Source: an uncultured Pedobacter sp.
GTDB taxonomy: Bacteria; Bacteroidota; Bacteroidia; Sphingobacteriales; Sphingobacteriaceae
Assembly: GCF_913776295.1 (NCBI RefSeq)
Contig: NZ_CAJYOJ010000039.1
Location: 110,862 to 174,861, forward strand
Direction: 5' to 3'
Length of the DNA stretch: 64,000 nucleotides
The position numbers and the translations under genes were made by a program. Positions 1-7,611 of the stretch are shown one piece after another. The notes below the pieces were generated by a model that was given only the letters and a program-made list of their open reading frames with translations, was not told where the DNA came from and did not search any database. Numbering within the stretch: the stretch's first letter is position 1; each line of letters opens with the position of its first letter.

Positions 1-927
1 GATACACGTTCGGGTTTTGGAGCTGGCTTACATGAAGCTGGAAAGAAAAACGAAAATGTGGTTGCCTTGTGTGCAGATTTGGTTGGATCGCTTAAAATGG
101 ATGCTTTTATCAAAGATTTTCCTGAGCGTTTTACACAGGTTGGTATTGCAGAAGCAAATATGATCGGTATTGCAGCAGGGATGACCATTGGCGGTAAAAT
201 TCCTTTTACGGGTACTTTTGCCAACTTCTCTACTGGCCGTGTTTACGACCAGATTCGTCAATCAGTAGCTTATTCAAACAAAAACGTTAAGATCTGCGCA
301 TCTCACGCCGGATTGACTTTAGGGGAAGATGGAGCAACACACCAGATTCTCGAAGATATCGGTTTAATGAAAATGTTGCCGGGCATGGTGGTAATCAACC
401 CTTGCGATTATAACCAGACCAAAGCAGCAACTATGGCTATTGCCGAGTACGAAGGCCCCGTTTATTTACGTTTCGGCCGTCCGGTAATCCCGGTATTTAC
501 AGATCCGGATCAAAAATTCGAGATTGGTAAAGCCTGGATGGTTAACGAAGGAACAGATGTGACCATTATTGCTACCGGCCATATGGTTTGGAAAGCGATC
601 GAAGCTGGCGAGAAATTAGCTGAATTAGGTATTGATGCCGAAATTATCAATATCCATACCATCAAACCTTTGGATGAGGAAGCCATCCTAACATCCGTTA
701 AGAAAACCGGATGTGTAGTTACTTGCGAAGAGCATAATAAATTTGGTGGATTGGGCGAAAGTGTGGCTCGTTTGTTAACCACCGAACTGCCAACTCCTCA
801 AGAGTTTGTAGCTACTAACGATACTTTTGGCGAAAGCGGAACACCTGATCAACTGATGTCTAAATATGGTTTAGATGCCGTAAACATTGTTGAAGCAGCT
901 CAAAAAGTAATTGGCAGAAAAAAATAG
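1..927 (+). CDS. Transketolase C-terminal subunit (5' partial)
   Basis: The reading frame is open from the first base of the window, so the true start lies upstream. The about 308 visible residues match the C-terminal half of split transketolases: the pyrimidine-binding domain (GIAEANMIGIAAGM, GLTLGEDGATHQ) followed by the transketolase C-terminal domain (EEHNKFGGLGESVA). Such proteins pair with a separate TPP-binding N-terminal subunit to shuttle two-carbon units in the cytoplasmic pentose phosphate pathway. The N-subunit gene is expected just upstream, outside the window. The stop codon is the first part of a large palindromic intergenic repeat. Identity is firm; the split arrangement is inferred from the domain content. 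Confidence 0.9.
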   Translation, partial: DTRSGFGAGLHEAGKKNENVVALCADLVGSLKMDAFIKDFPERFTQVGIAEANMIGIAAGMTIGGKIPFTGTFANFSTGRVYDQIRQSVAYSNKNVKICASHAGLTLGEDGATHQILEDIGLMKMLPGMVVINPCDYNQTKAATMAIAEYEGPVYLRFGRPVIPVFTDPDQKFEIGKAWMVNEGTDVTIIATGHMVWKAIEAGEKLAELGIDAEIINIHTIKPLDEEAILTSVKKTGCVVTCEEHNKFGGLGESVARLLTTELPTPQEFVATNDTFGESGTPDQLMSKYGLDAVNIVEAAQKVIGRKK

Positions 928-1000
928 ATTTGAGATATTAGATATGAGATTTGAGACATCAATCAAATCTCATATCTCCATTCTCACATCTCAAATCTAT
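924..1000. repeat. Word-repeat palindrome (TTTGAGAT/GATATGAGAT type)
   Basis: A left arm (924-954) built of TTTGAGAT and GATATGAGAT words is mirrored by a right arm (963-1000). The arms match at both ends; the right arm carries an insertion of about 7 nt. The structure starts in the transketolase stop codon and ends 5 nt before the sigma factor gene. It could act as a terminator-like hairpin, but there is no clear T-tract. A single arm with the same words occurs at 43951-43974. Confidence 0.75.
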
Positions 1001-1005
1001 ATACA

Positions 1006-1566
1006 ATGAAACAAGTTGAAGATTCAGAAATTCTCGCCATGTTTGCCGTTGAGCAAACGCGAAATGAAGCCTTTAACCTGTTGCTCAAAAAGTACCAGCA
1101 AAAAATCTATTGGCATATTCGCAGACTGGTTTTAAACCATGATGACTGCGATGATCTTTTGCAGGAAGTGTTTGTTAAAGTGTGGAAAAATCTCGATAAA
1201 TTCAGAAATGATTCCCAGCTTTACACCTGGATTTACCGCATTGCTACCAACGAATCGATCACTTTCTTAAATAAACAAAAGCAGCGAAACAATACCCCTT
1301 TGGATGAGGTATCATCCGAACTTGCCGATCATCTGGTAGCGTCATCCTATTTTAACGGCGATAAACTCCAGCTTAAACTGCAAAAAGCCATTCTCACCTT
1401 GCCTGAAAAACAACGGATTATCTTCAACATGAAATATTTTGATGATATGAAATACGAAGAAATTTCTGAAGTATTAGGAACCTCTGTTGGAGCACTCAAA
1501 GCATCATTTCACATCGCTGCAAAAAAAATTGAAGCTTTTATTAAAAATGATGAAGTAGACTATTAA
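1006..1566 (+). CDS. ECF-type RNA polymerase sigma-70 factor
   Basis: At 186 aa this is typical for extracytoplasmic-function sigma factors. Region 2 is visible around residues 25-85 (DDCDDLLQEVFVKVWKNL, then TWIYRIATNESI), followed by a variable linker and region 4 around 125-180 (LPEKQRIIFNMKYFDDMKYE and a helix-turn-helix). It would direct RNA polymerase to a specific regulon in response to envelope signals. An anti-sigma-like membrane protein and a secreted Spy-like protein follow within 35 and 10 nt, so the three form an operon. The target regulon cannot be told from sequence. Confidence 0.93.
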   Translation: MKQVEDSEILAMFAVEQTRNEAFNLLLKKYQQKIYWHIRRLVLNHDDCDDLLQEVFVKVWKNLDKFRNDSQLYTWIYRIATNESITFLNKQKQRNNTPLDEVSSELADHLVASSYFNGDKLQLKLQKAILTLPEKQRIIFNMKYFDDMKYEEISEVLGTSVGALKASFHIAAKKIEAFIKNDEVDY

Positions 1567-1599
1567 ACCTTTTCACATGAATTGTATCATATATCTGTG

Positions 1600-2259
1600 A
1601 TGAACGAAAATATAGAAGACAACGATTGGATAAATGAGTCTCCGGCACTTGCGGCCATGGAGAAACATAATCCTTTCTCCGTTCCCGACGGATATTTCGA
1701 AAATGGTGGAGAGGGCATTTTTTCTGCTATATTCATAGATGAGTTAACGCAAAAAGCAAGTAGTAAACATTTTGAAGTTCCGCAGCATTATTTTGAAGAT
1801 TTAACGGAACGCATACAAACCCGGATTGCCCTGTCTGAAATACCGGTTGCAGAAAAAGCTTTCACCGTACCAGACAATTATTTCAATACACTGCAAAATA
1901 GAATTACTGATAGAATTTCCACGTTAGAACCTGCAAAGAAAGCCAAAGTTATCCCTTTATGGAGAAGAAATATGGTTAAATATGTAAGCGCAGCCTGTTT
2001 CTTGTTAATGGCTTCATTTAGTATTTATTTTTACCAAAATGGCTCAACTTCTACCGGGCAGCAGTTGCCCGCCGCAGAAGCTGTGGCAAACGAGCAGTTA
2101 TTATATGATATTGACGAAAGTACCATCATTGATCATTTAGAAACACAAAATACCACATCATCTAATATAAAAACAACTTCTGCGTCAGATACAGAAATGG
2201 AAAACTATATCTTGAGCAATTTCTCATCAGGAGACCTGGCTCAGGAACTAAACAATTAA
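1600..2259 (+). CDS. Anti-sigma-factor-like single-pass membrane protein
   Basis: This 219-aa protein starts at the ATG at 1600; an in-frame TTG at 1582 is less likely. Its N-terminal cytoplasmic part carries three copies of an F-x-V-P-x-x-Y-F motif: FSVPDGYF (26-33), FEVPQHYF (58-65) and FTVPDNYF (88-95). One transmembrane helix lies at about 127-145, followed by an extracytoplasmic tail of about 75 residues. Position behind an ECF sigma gene and this topology fit an anti-sigma factor, although no classical zinc-binding ZAS motif is visible. The repeated motif may be the sigma-binding element (inference). Confidence 0.7.
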   Translation: MNENIEDNDWINESPALAAMEKHNPFSVPDGYFENGGEGIFSAIFIDELTQKASSKHFEVPQHYFEDLTERIQTRIALSEIPVAEKAFTVPDNYFNTLQNRITDRISTLEPAKKAKVIPLWRRNMVKYVSAACFLLMASFSIYFYQNGSTSTGQQLPAAEAVANEQLLYDIDESTIIDHLETQNTTSSNIKTTSASDTEMENYILSNFSSGDLAQELNN

Positions 2260-2266
2260 TACAGAA

Positions 2267-2707
2267 ATGAAGAATTTACTTTTTGTTGCTTTAATATTTT
2301 TGTTGCCCACAACTTTACTGGCACAAAGACCAAGGGGAGAAGAAATAGAATCGCTTAAAATAGCTTTTTTCACTCAGAAACTTGATTTATCGCCGGAAGA
2401 AGCCAAGATTTTTTGGCCGATTTACAATAATATGCAGGCAGAATTAAACAGCTTGCATAAAGAACGCATGCAGAAAATGATCTCTTTCAGAAAAGTTGAC
2501 GAAATTGATAACTTAACAGATGCACAGGTACAGAATTTGATTACCAGTGAGTTTGATTTTAAACAGAGAGAGCTTAATCTCAACAAAAAATACTACAGCA
2601 AGCTAAAATCATCATTGCCTATAAAAGTGGTAGGTAAATTCTACAGGGCTCAGGAAGGTTTTAAACGCGAATTGCTTAATAGATACCGAGGCGGACAAAA
2701 GCCATAA
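2267..2707 (+). CDS. Secreted Spy/CpxP-like helical protein of the sigma operon
   Basis: This 146-aa protein has a Sec signal peptide (about residues 1-19, ending LLAQ). The mature part is mostly charged alpha-helix with LDLSPEEAKIFWPIYNN, which resembles the LTxxQ-type segments of Spy/CpxP periplasmic proteins. The gene starts 7 nt after the anti-sigma-like gene and is followed by a strong terminator, so it closes the operon. By analogy it could sense envelope stress or buffer misfolded proteins and feed back on the membrane regulator. That role is inference. Confidence 0.65.
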   Translation: MKNLLFVALIFLLPTTLLAQRPRGEEIESLKIAFFTQKLDLSPEEAKIFWPIYNNMQAELNSLHKERMQKMISFRKVDEIDNLTDAQVQNLITSEFDFKQRELNLNKKYYSKLKSSLPIKVVGKFYRAQEGFKRELLNRYRGGQKP

Positions 2708-2712
2708 AAACA

Positions 2713-2740
2713 AAGACTTACAGTAATGTAGGTCTTTTTT
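2713..2740. terminator. Bidirectional intrinsic terminator
   Basis: A hairpin AAAGACtTACA / TGTAgGTCTTT with a 4-nt loop is followed by T-rich sequence on the plus strand and, read in reverse, on the minus strand too. It lies between the convergent sigma operon and outer-membrane barrel gene and should serve both. Confidence 0.85.
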
Positions 2741-2750
2741 GTTTTATAAA

Positions 2751-5393
2751 TTATTTGATTGACATGGATACATTAAACATAATATATCTGCCTAAAATAG
2801 AAGATGAGTAATTAGAAGAATATACTTCATTAATATTTAAGTTGGTAAAAGCTTTAAGATTTGCAAGGTTTTTCCCTTGTATGCTATATTTAAAACATCC
2901 TTTATTAGGATTAAACTGTAATTCTGTATCAATTAGGTTAAAGTATTGATTATTCATATTATACCTATTGTAGGAAGATATGCTAAAAATTTTATTATTG
3001 ATCTTATATCTATATTCGAATGTATATTTATAAGCTTCATTTTTAGCGATTTGTTTTCCTTCAGTTCTTGTTGAATTAATTTTCAGCTCGGTTCCTATTC
3101 CAAAGTTTATTGGCAAGTTAAACCCTGTAGTTATTTTTAATAATCCTGATTGATTAAAAGCCTGATATTCCATTACCCCTCCAATTGCTTTACCATAATA
3201 AGTTGAGAAAGATGGTGCATAGCTTGCAGAAAATGACATGGATAGAGCTGGTAAAAATTTCTTCGTAATAAAATTTGCAGTTATGGTTTTAACACCTTTA
3301 AATGGCTCTTTCTTTGTATAATTTAAAGTATTTAAGAAAAAATTAGTATAAAGAAATCCGTATTGACTATAACTCCCATTTATGGCCAAATTTAGGTTAA
3401 AATAATTGTTGGCGAAATCATTTAAATTATAACTTATGCCAAGGTTGTGAGTATTATAGTTATAAAAATTATTCAAACCACTATTTAAACTACGCAGGTC
3501 GGTAAGGATATAATTTTCATAATACTCAATGGGCTGAGGGTTAGAATTTTTATAATTATAATTTAAAGAAATATGCTGTATATCGGTCAACTTATAAGAA
3601 AAAGATAAACTTGGTTCCAAAATCAAATAGGTGCTGTCCTGATCCATGTTTTTTAAAAATTGAAAGGTAGATTTCAGCTGTACCAATACCTTAACCGGTT
3701 GATTATCGTAAACATATTTCCCAGTGATATAGCTTTGGTTTAACTTAAAGAGATTATCATTGATAAAATCATTACCAATTGATACTTGATTATATTGAGA
3801 TCCGCTAAAGAGATTTGATTTAATTTTAAAATGGTTAATTTCATTGCCCACATTTAAATATAGAAAGCTGGTATTATATCTCTTTAATCCTTCAAAATCA
3901 ATTTTTAATTTGAAATTGATATTATTTACCAATTGGTATAAATTTTGGTTTCCATTAAATATAGTTGCATTTTGATAAAGCGGTGAACTAGTTAGATAGC
4001 TTTGGTTCATATTATCAGCTAAAGCCCTTACTGAAATCAAATAAGCACTTCTTTGATTTATCTTGACAGTATACTTCAACTGGGCATTAAAATTTCGGTT
4101 TAAATCAGTTTGATTTTGAGAAACACTATCACCAGCTATATTATTATATATAGAAAAAGCGGAACTATTAAACCGATCCGGCACTTGCCTATAGGTAAAT
4201 TTGGCCCAGAAACGAGCATTGCTTCTAACCAGGTAATCTGCGCTAAAATTACCTTTAATGGTTTTGTTTAAACTGGTTCTGCTATCGTTATCTTCCGTAT
4301 AGATCGAATTCGGAGCGAAGTACATACTATGCAAAGATGTTTGTCCGTACAGTTTATTCCAAAAATACAATATTGCATAGCTGATCTTAAATTTTTCTGT
4401 TACCCTTGTAATAGCATTTATACTTGCTTGAATGGTGTTATTAAGGGTATATGAAGTTGCATCAAAAGGATTGTAGGTGCCAACTTCATGACGGATAATT
4501 CGGTTATTGCCTGTAAAAGCAACACTTTCATCTACAGGATCTAAAACATTGACATTTGACTCTGTACTTAAGTTATTGTGGTTACCAAAGGCAAAGGCCT
4601 TAGTTTTATTAATGAAGGAGATAAGGTTCGTAGACAGTAGCCTCCTATCGTTTGTACCTAAACCGCCGTCGATACTCCCTATTATCTTTTTAGCCTGCTT
4701 ATTCTTTACTTTGAGGTTTAAAACAATATCATCGCTATTAATAATACCCTTAAGCAGATTATCTTCAACATAATGTTCCAGGGCCTGAACTTCTTCAACA
4801 AACTCGGGTTTTAAGTTCTTGGTAATAGCCTTATAACCCTCACCCGTTAAATCTTCTCCCTCTAATAACACCTTACTTATTTTTTTACCTTTAAAAAAGA
4901 TGGTACCCTCTTTATTTACCTCCATTCCGGGCATTTTTCTTAAAACGCTTTCCAGGTTTCGATCCTCTGGGCTGGTAAAACGCTGGACATTATAGGTTGT
5001 AGTATCGCTATTTACCTGAATGGCATTAGGCGCTTTGATATAAATTTCATCAAGCTGTTTTTTATCTTCCTTTAAATTGAAATTATGCAGAAAAGTACCT
5101 CGTTTTAAAAGAACTTCTCGCCCTACAACTACTGTATCTCTTTTATAACCGATATAGGCCGCAATTAAAAGGAATTTATCGGATTCATCTATTTGGCCGC
5201 TAAGCTTATAATTCCCTTCTTCGTCAGAAAAACCATAAATTAAAACATCTTCGTTTCCAAAAGTTTTGAGTTGAATCGAAGCAGAGGGAAGTTTATCAGT
5301 TCCAGAGATTACTGAACCGGTTAATCGTACAGATTGTGCTAAAGAGAGATGGTATGTAAAAACAACAAACAAAAAGATGAAATATTTGCACAT
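2751..5393 (-). CDS. TonB-receptor-like outer membrane beta-barrel with carboxypeptidase-like N-domain
   Basis: This 880-aa protein has a signal peptide (to about residue 19), then a carboxypeptidase-regulatory-like beta-sandwich (SGTDKLPSASIQL ... SDEEGNYKLSG). A plug-like region follows (RNLESVLRKMPGMEVNKEG; KISKVLLEGEDL), then a long beta-barrel rich in Asn, Tyr and Phe. The start codon overlaps the stop of the upstream GLPGLI gene as TAATG, so translation is probably coupled. Barrels of this type next to GLPGLI genes are common in Bacteroidota, but their substrate is unknown. No SusD partner is adjacent, so it is not a classical glycan importer. Confidence 0.8.
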   Translation of the reverse strand: MCKYFIFLFVVFTYHLSLAQSVRLTGSVISGTDKLPSASIQLKTFGNEDVLIYGFSDEEGNYKLSGQIDESDKFLLIAAYIGYKRDTVVVGREVLLKRGTFLHNFNLKEDKKQLDEIYIKAPNAIQVNSDTTTYNVQRFTSPEDRNLESVLRKMPGMEVNKEGTIFFKGKKISKVLLEGEDLTGEGYKAITKNLKPEFVEEVQALEHYVEDNLLKGIINSDDIVLNLKVKNKQAKKIIGSIDGGLGTNDRRLLSTNLISFINKTKAFAFGNHNNLSTESNVNVLDPVDESVAFTGNNRIIRHEVGTYNPFDATSYTLNNTIQASINAITRVTEKFKISYAILYFWNKLYGQTSLHSMYFAPNSIYTEDNDSRTSLNKTIKGNFSADYLVRSNARFWAKFTYRQVPDRFNSSAFSIYNNIAGDSVSQNQTDLNRNFNAQLKYTVKINQRSAYLISVRALADNMNQSYLTSSPLYQNATIFNGNQNLYQLVNNINFKLKIDFEGLKRYNTSFLYLNVGNEINHFKIKSNLFSGSQYNQVSIGNDFINDNLFKLNQSYITGKYVYDNQPVKVLVQLKSTFQFLKNMDQDSTYLILEPSLSFSYKLTDIQHISLNYNYKNSNPQPIEYYENYILTDLRSLNSGLNNFYNYNTHNLGISYNLNDFANNYFNLNLAINGSYSQYGFLYTNFFLNTLNYTKKEPFKGVKTITANFITKKFLPALSMSFSASYAPSFSTYYGKAIGGVMEYQAFNQSGLLKITTGFNLPINFGIGTELKINSTRTEGKQIAKNEAYKYTFEYRYKINNKIFSISSYNRYNMNNQYFNLIDTELQFNPNKGCFKYSIQGKNLANLKAFTNLNINEVYSSNYSSSILGRYIMFNVSMSIK

Positions 5394-6160
5394 TAAAATT
5401 TCTCTTGTTTTTCGGGCATATGTAAGTCTATCGTCCCAGTAATGCCTTCGGGTGTTGTTTGTTCAACTCTAGAGAGTTTAATGTAATCTTCAATTTTTTT
5501 CTTATATAATGTACTAAATTCCTTATAAGTAATAGCTTTATCTCTTTCATAGGATACAGGAACGCCAATTGTATTATTGTCAAATCTCGCCTTCAAATCA
5601 ACGCCTGCTAATTCGTACACAAAATCAGACGCTGTGTCTTTAATCATAACGATCAGCCCGGGCAAACCACAAAATTTCCATGGTCCATTTTGAATAGGAA
5701 CATCTTCTGTATACCAGGCTTCATATAATCTTCCTCTAAATGCGGTCTCTGCTTTTCTACAATTAAAATTTCCTATTTTCTTCTTTTCCTTTAAAATCCT
5801 CCATCTAAAATTATTCAAAGTATCCATTAGTATTACTTTTTTTGTGCCGATATAATCAGATAATAATAATTTTTTTCTAGAGAAATCTTTGAACACAAAG
5901 GTTGGTTTTCCTGATTTAAATACCCTAACTTGATTTAAATCATCGCCTTGATTGTTACCACTTTGATTTTTTTGTTTAATCCTTAGTTCTACGGAATTTA
6001 ACTTATCAAAATAGATAATTAAATTCTGTTGCATCTCTCTGCCAAGATTTTTCTCATTAACGGTCAGTTTATAACTAATGGTACCTCTTTGCGCTTTTGC
6101 ACAAAATGAATGAAAAACAAAAATTAAAAGCAAAAAATTTAATAAATATTTTTTAATCAC
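5393..6160 (-). CDS. GLPGLI family secreted protein
   Basis: This 255-aa protein has an N-terminal signal peptide (about 1-23, ending FCAKAQ) and the signature GLPGLI within WKFCGLPGLIVMIKD at about residues 165-180. The family is defined by that motif in Bacteroidota; its biochemical function is not established. The gene is the first of a two-gene operon with the following barrel, sharing one nucleotide at the TAATG junction. A small part of the C-terminus (LHMPEKQEKF) looks truncated or natural; I cannot tell which. Confidence 0.9.
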   Translation of the reverse strand: MIKKYLLNFLLLIFVFHSFCAKAQRGTISYKLTVNEKNLGREMQQNLIIYFDKLNSVELRIKQKNQSGNNQGDDLNQVRVFKSGKPTFVFKDFSRKKLLLSDYIGTKKVILMDTLNNFRWRILKEKKKIGNFNCRKAETAFRGRLYEAWYTEDVPIQNGPWKFCGLPGLIVMIKDTASDFVYELAGVDLKARFDNNTIGVPVSYERDKAITYKEFSTLYKKKIEDYIKLSRVEQTTPEGITGTIDLHMPEKQEKF

Positions 6161-6190
6161 AATATATCATTTAAGATTTGACAAACAATT

Positions 6191-6267
6191 TAGTTCGTTT
6201 ACATCACAATTAATAACATCCTAGTTAACGATAAACCGTCTTATTGAATCGAAATGTAAACGAACTA
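6191..6267. repeat. 14-bp perfect inverted repeat upstream of the GLPGLI operon
   Basis: TAGTTCGTTTACAT (6191-6204) and ATGTAAACGAACTA (6254-6267) are exact inverted copies separated by 49 nt. The structure is 31 nt upstream of the GLPGLI start. It may be an operator pair or the ends of a small decayed mobile element. No flanking target duplication is obvious. Confidence 0.6.
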
Positions 6268-6304
6268 CTTACTTTTGACTAAGTTTCACCAGTAAAAATG
6301 AGCT

Positions 6305-6396
6305 ACCGTTAAGTAACTTTGAAGTAAAATACCTCGCAGTACTGATGCATATTCAGATGTATTGGCTAACACCCAAATAACACTTACTATTTTCAG
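6305..6396 (-). pseudogene. Decayed partial tandem copy of the small secreted protein gene
   Basis: Read on the minus strand, this stretch aligns with the 3' half of the intact gene at 6397-6630. Shared pieces include GTTATyTGGG, ATACATsTGAAyATGCATyAG and ATTTTAC. An 11-nt deletion relative to the intact copy shifts the frame, and nothing corresponding to the signal peptide remains. It lies immediately downstream of the intact gene, as expected after a partial tandem duplication. Confidence 0.6.
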
Positions 6397-6630
6397 TTAC
6401 GTCGGAAAAACTGAACTATCACCGGTAGCCATATGGTAAAATGACCTGGCAAGCCCTAATGCATGTTCACATGTATCCGCTGATACGTTAGCTGGCCCCC
6501 AGATAACTGCCCCATCTTCGTCTACAACGGTATAATGTACAGTACATTGCCTTAGGTTTGAAAAATTCATTTTAGCAAATGTTGCCAAACTCGTCAAACA
6601 AATCATTCCAATAAATAATAGTTTTTTCAT
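6397..6630 (-). CDS. Small secreted protein of unknown function
   Basis: This 77-aa protein has a clear signal peptide (about residues 1-19, ending ATFA), leaving a mature peptide of about 58 residues. The mature part contains two cysteines (Cys29, Cys54) that could form a disulfide, and the segments VHYTVVDEDGAVIWG and TCEHALGLARSFYH. I do not recognise the family. A degraded partial duplicate follows on the same strand, and a LytTR response regulator is divergently transcribed 241 nt away. Confidence 0.65.
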   Translation of the reverse strand: MKKLLFIGMICLTSLATFAKMNFSNLRQCTVHYTVVDEDGAVIWGPANVSADTCEHALGLARSFYHMATGDSSVFPT

Positions 6631-6871
6631 TTTTTTAAGATTAAAGGTTAATTTATTTTAATTATCCCTCAAACCTCAATTATAAAAATCTAAAATAAAA
6701 TTTTCTGCATCAATTGCTATTTAACCAACATGAACAGCCAACTAAGCAACATGAATGACCTTTTTGATCTTTTAGTAATATTATAGATTTGGATAACTGT
6801 AACATAACTATTACTTTAGTCTCAATCATTTTTAAATTAAAAATAATTAACCTCTCAATTACTCATGAAAT

Positions 6872-7585
6872 ATGTATACCTGCCTCGCTATTGATGATGA
6901 ATTTTCTGCCCTGGAGGTTATAACTGAATACATTGCTTTACAACCAGAGCTTAAATTACTTAAGTCTTATGGTAGTGCTTCAACTGCACTAAAAGAAATT
7001 GAAAATCTTAAAAAGCCTGTTGACGTGATCTTTCTCGATATTGAAATGCCAACCATGAACGGTCTCGAACTTGCAAGATTAATTAAACACAAAACCAATA
7101 AGTTGGTATTTACTACTGCCCATGCTAATTATGCCATTCACTCCTATGAAATGGAGGCAGATGCTTTTCTCTTGAAACCAATTTCACAGGCAAAATTTGA
7201 TCAAGTTATTCGGAAATTGCTTCAAAATCCGCCAAACGTTCAAACGGAAAAAGCTACCGATTATGTTATTTTTAAAAGTGATGAACAAAGAAACAGATTT
7301 ATTAAAATCAAATTAGATAAAATTTATGCGATAGAGGCCCAAGAAAGATTAACTAAAATATACCTTGAGAATGAGATAATTTTTTCGAAGTCAAGCTTTT
7401 CTGAGGCATTAGCACTTCTGACCACAAATAAAGGTTTTTCCCAGATACATCGATCATTTATTATTGCAGAAAGTCAAATTAAAACATTAGAAAGGTCACA
7501 TGTCATTTTAAATAATAACATCAGGATTTCTATCGGCAGAAAACATTTGGCGTTTTATCATAAGATGATGAATAACATCGATTAG
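6872..7585 (+). CDS. LytTR-family response regulator
   Basis: This 237-aa protein has an N-terminal receiver domain (acidic pair in LAIDDE, phospho-acceptor Asp56 in VIFLDIEMP, Lys102 in LLKPIS) and a C-terminal LytTR DNA-binding domain from about residue 135. LytTR regulators usually control secretion, biofilm or peptide-signalling genes and are phosphorylated by LytS-type histidine kinases. No such kinase is adjacent, so this is an orphan regulator here. The divergent small secreted protein gene is an obvious candidate target (inference). Confidence 0.93.
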   Translation: MYTCLAIDDEFSALEVITEYIALQPELKLLKSYGSASTALKEIENLKKPVDVIFLDIEMPTMNGLELARLIKHKTNKLVFTTAHANYAIHSYEMEADAFLLKPISQAKFDQVIRKLLQNPPNVQTEKATDYVIFKSDEQRNRFIKIKLDKIYAIEAQERLTKIYLENEIIFSKSSFSEALALLTTNKGFSQIHRSFIIAESQIKTLERSHVILNNNIRISIGRKHLAFYHKMMNNID

Positions 7586-7599
7586 CGTACTTAATTCCG

Positions 7600-7607
7600 T
7601 ACTTTTG
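7600..7607 (+). promoter_or_regulatory. TAnnTTTG -7 box, probable leaderless start
   Basis: TACTTTTG matches the Bacteroidota -7 consensus and ends 4 nt before the ATG of the aminotransferase gene at 7612. The transcription start would fall at or next to the start codon. Confidence 0.5.
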
Positions 7608-7611
7608 TACC

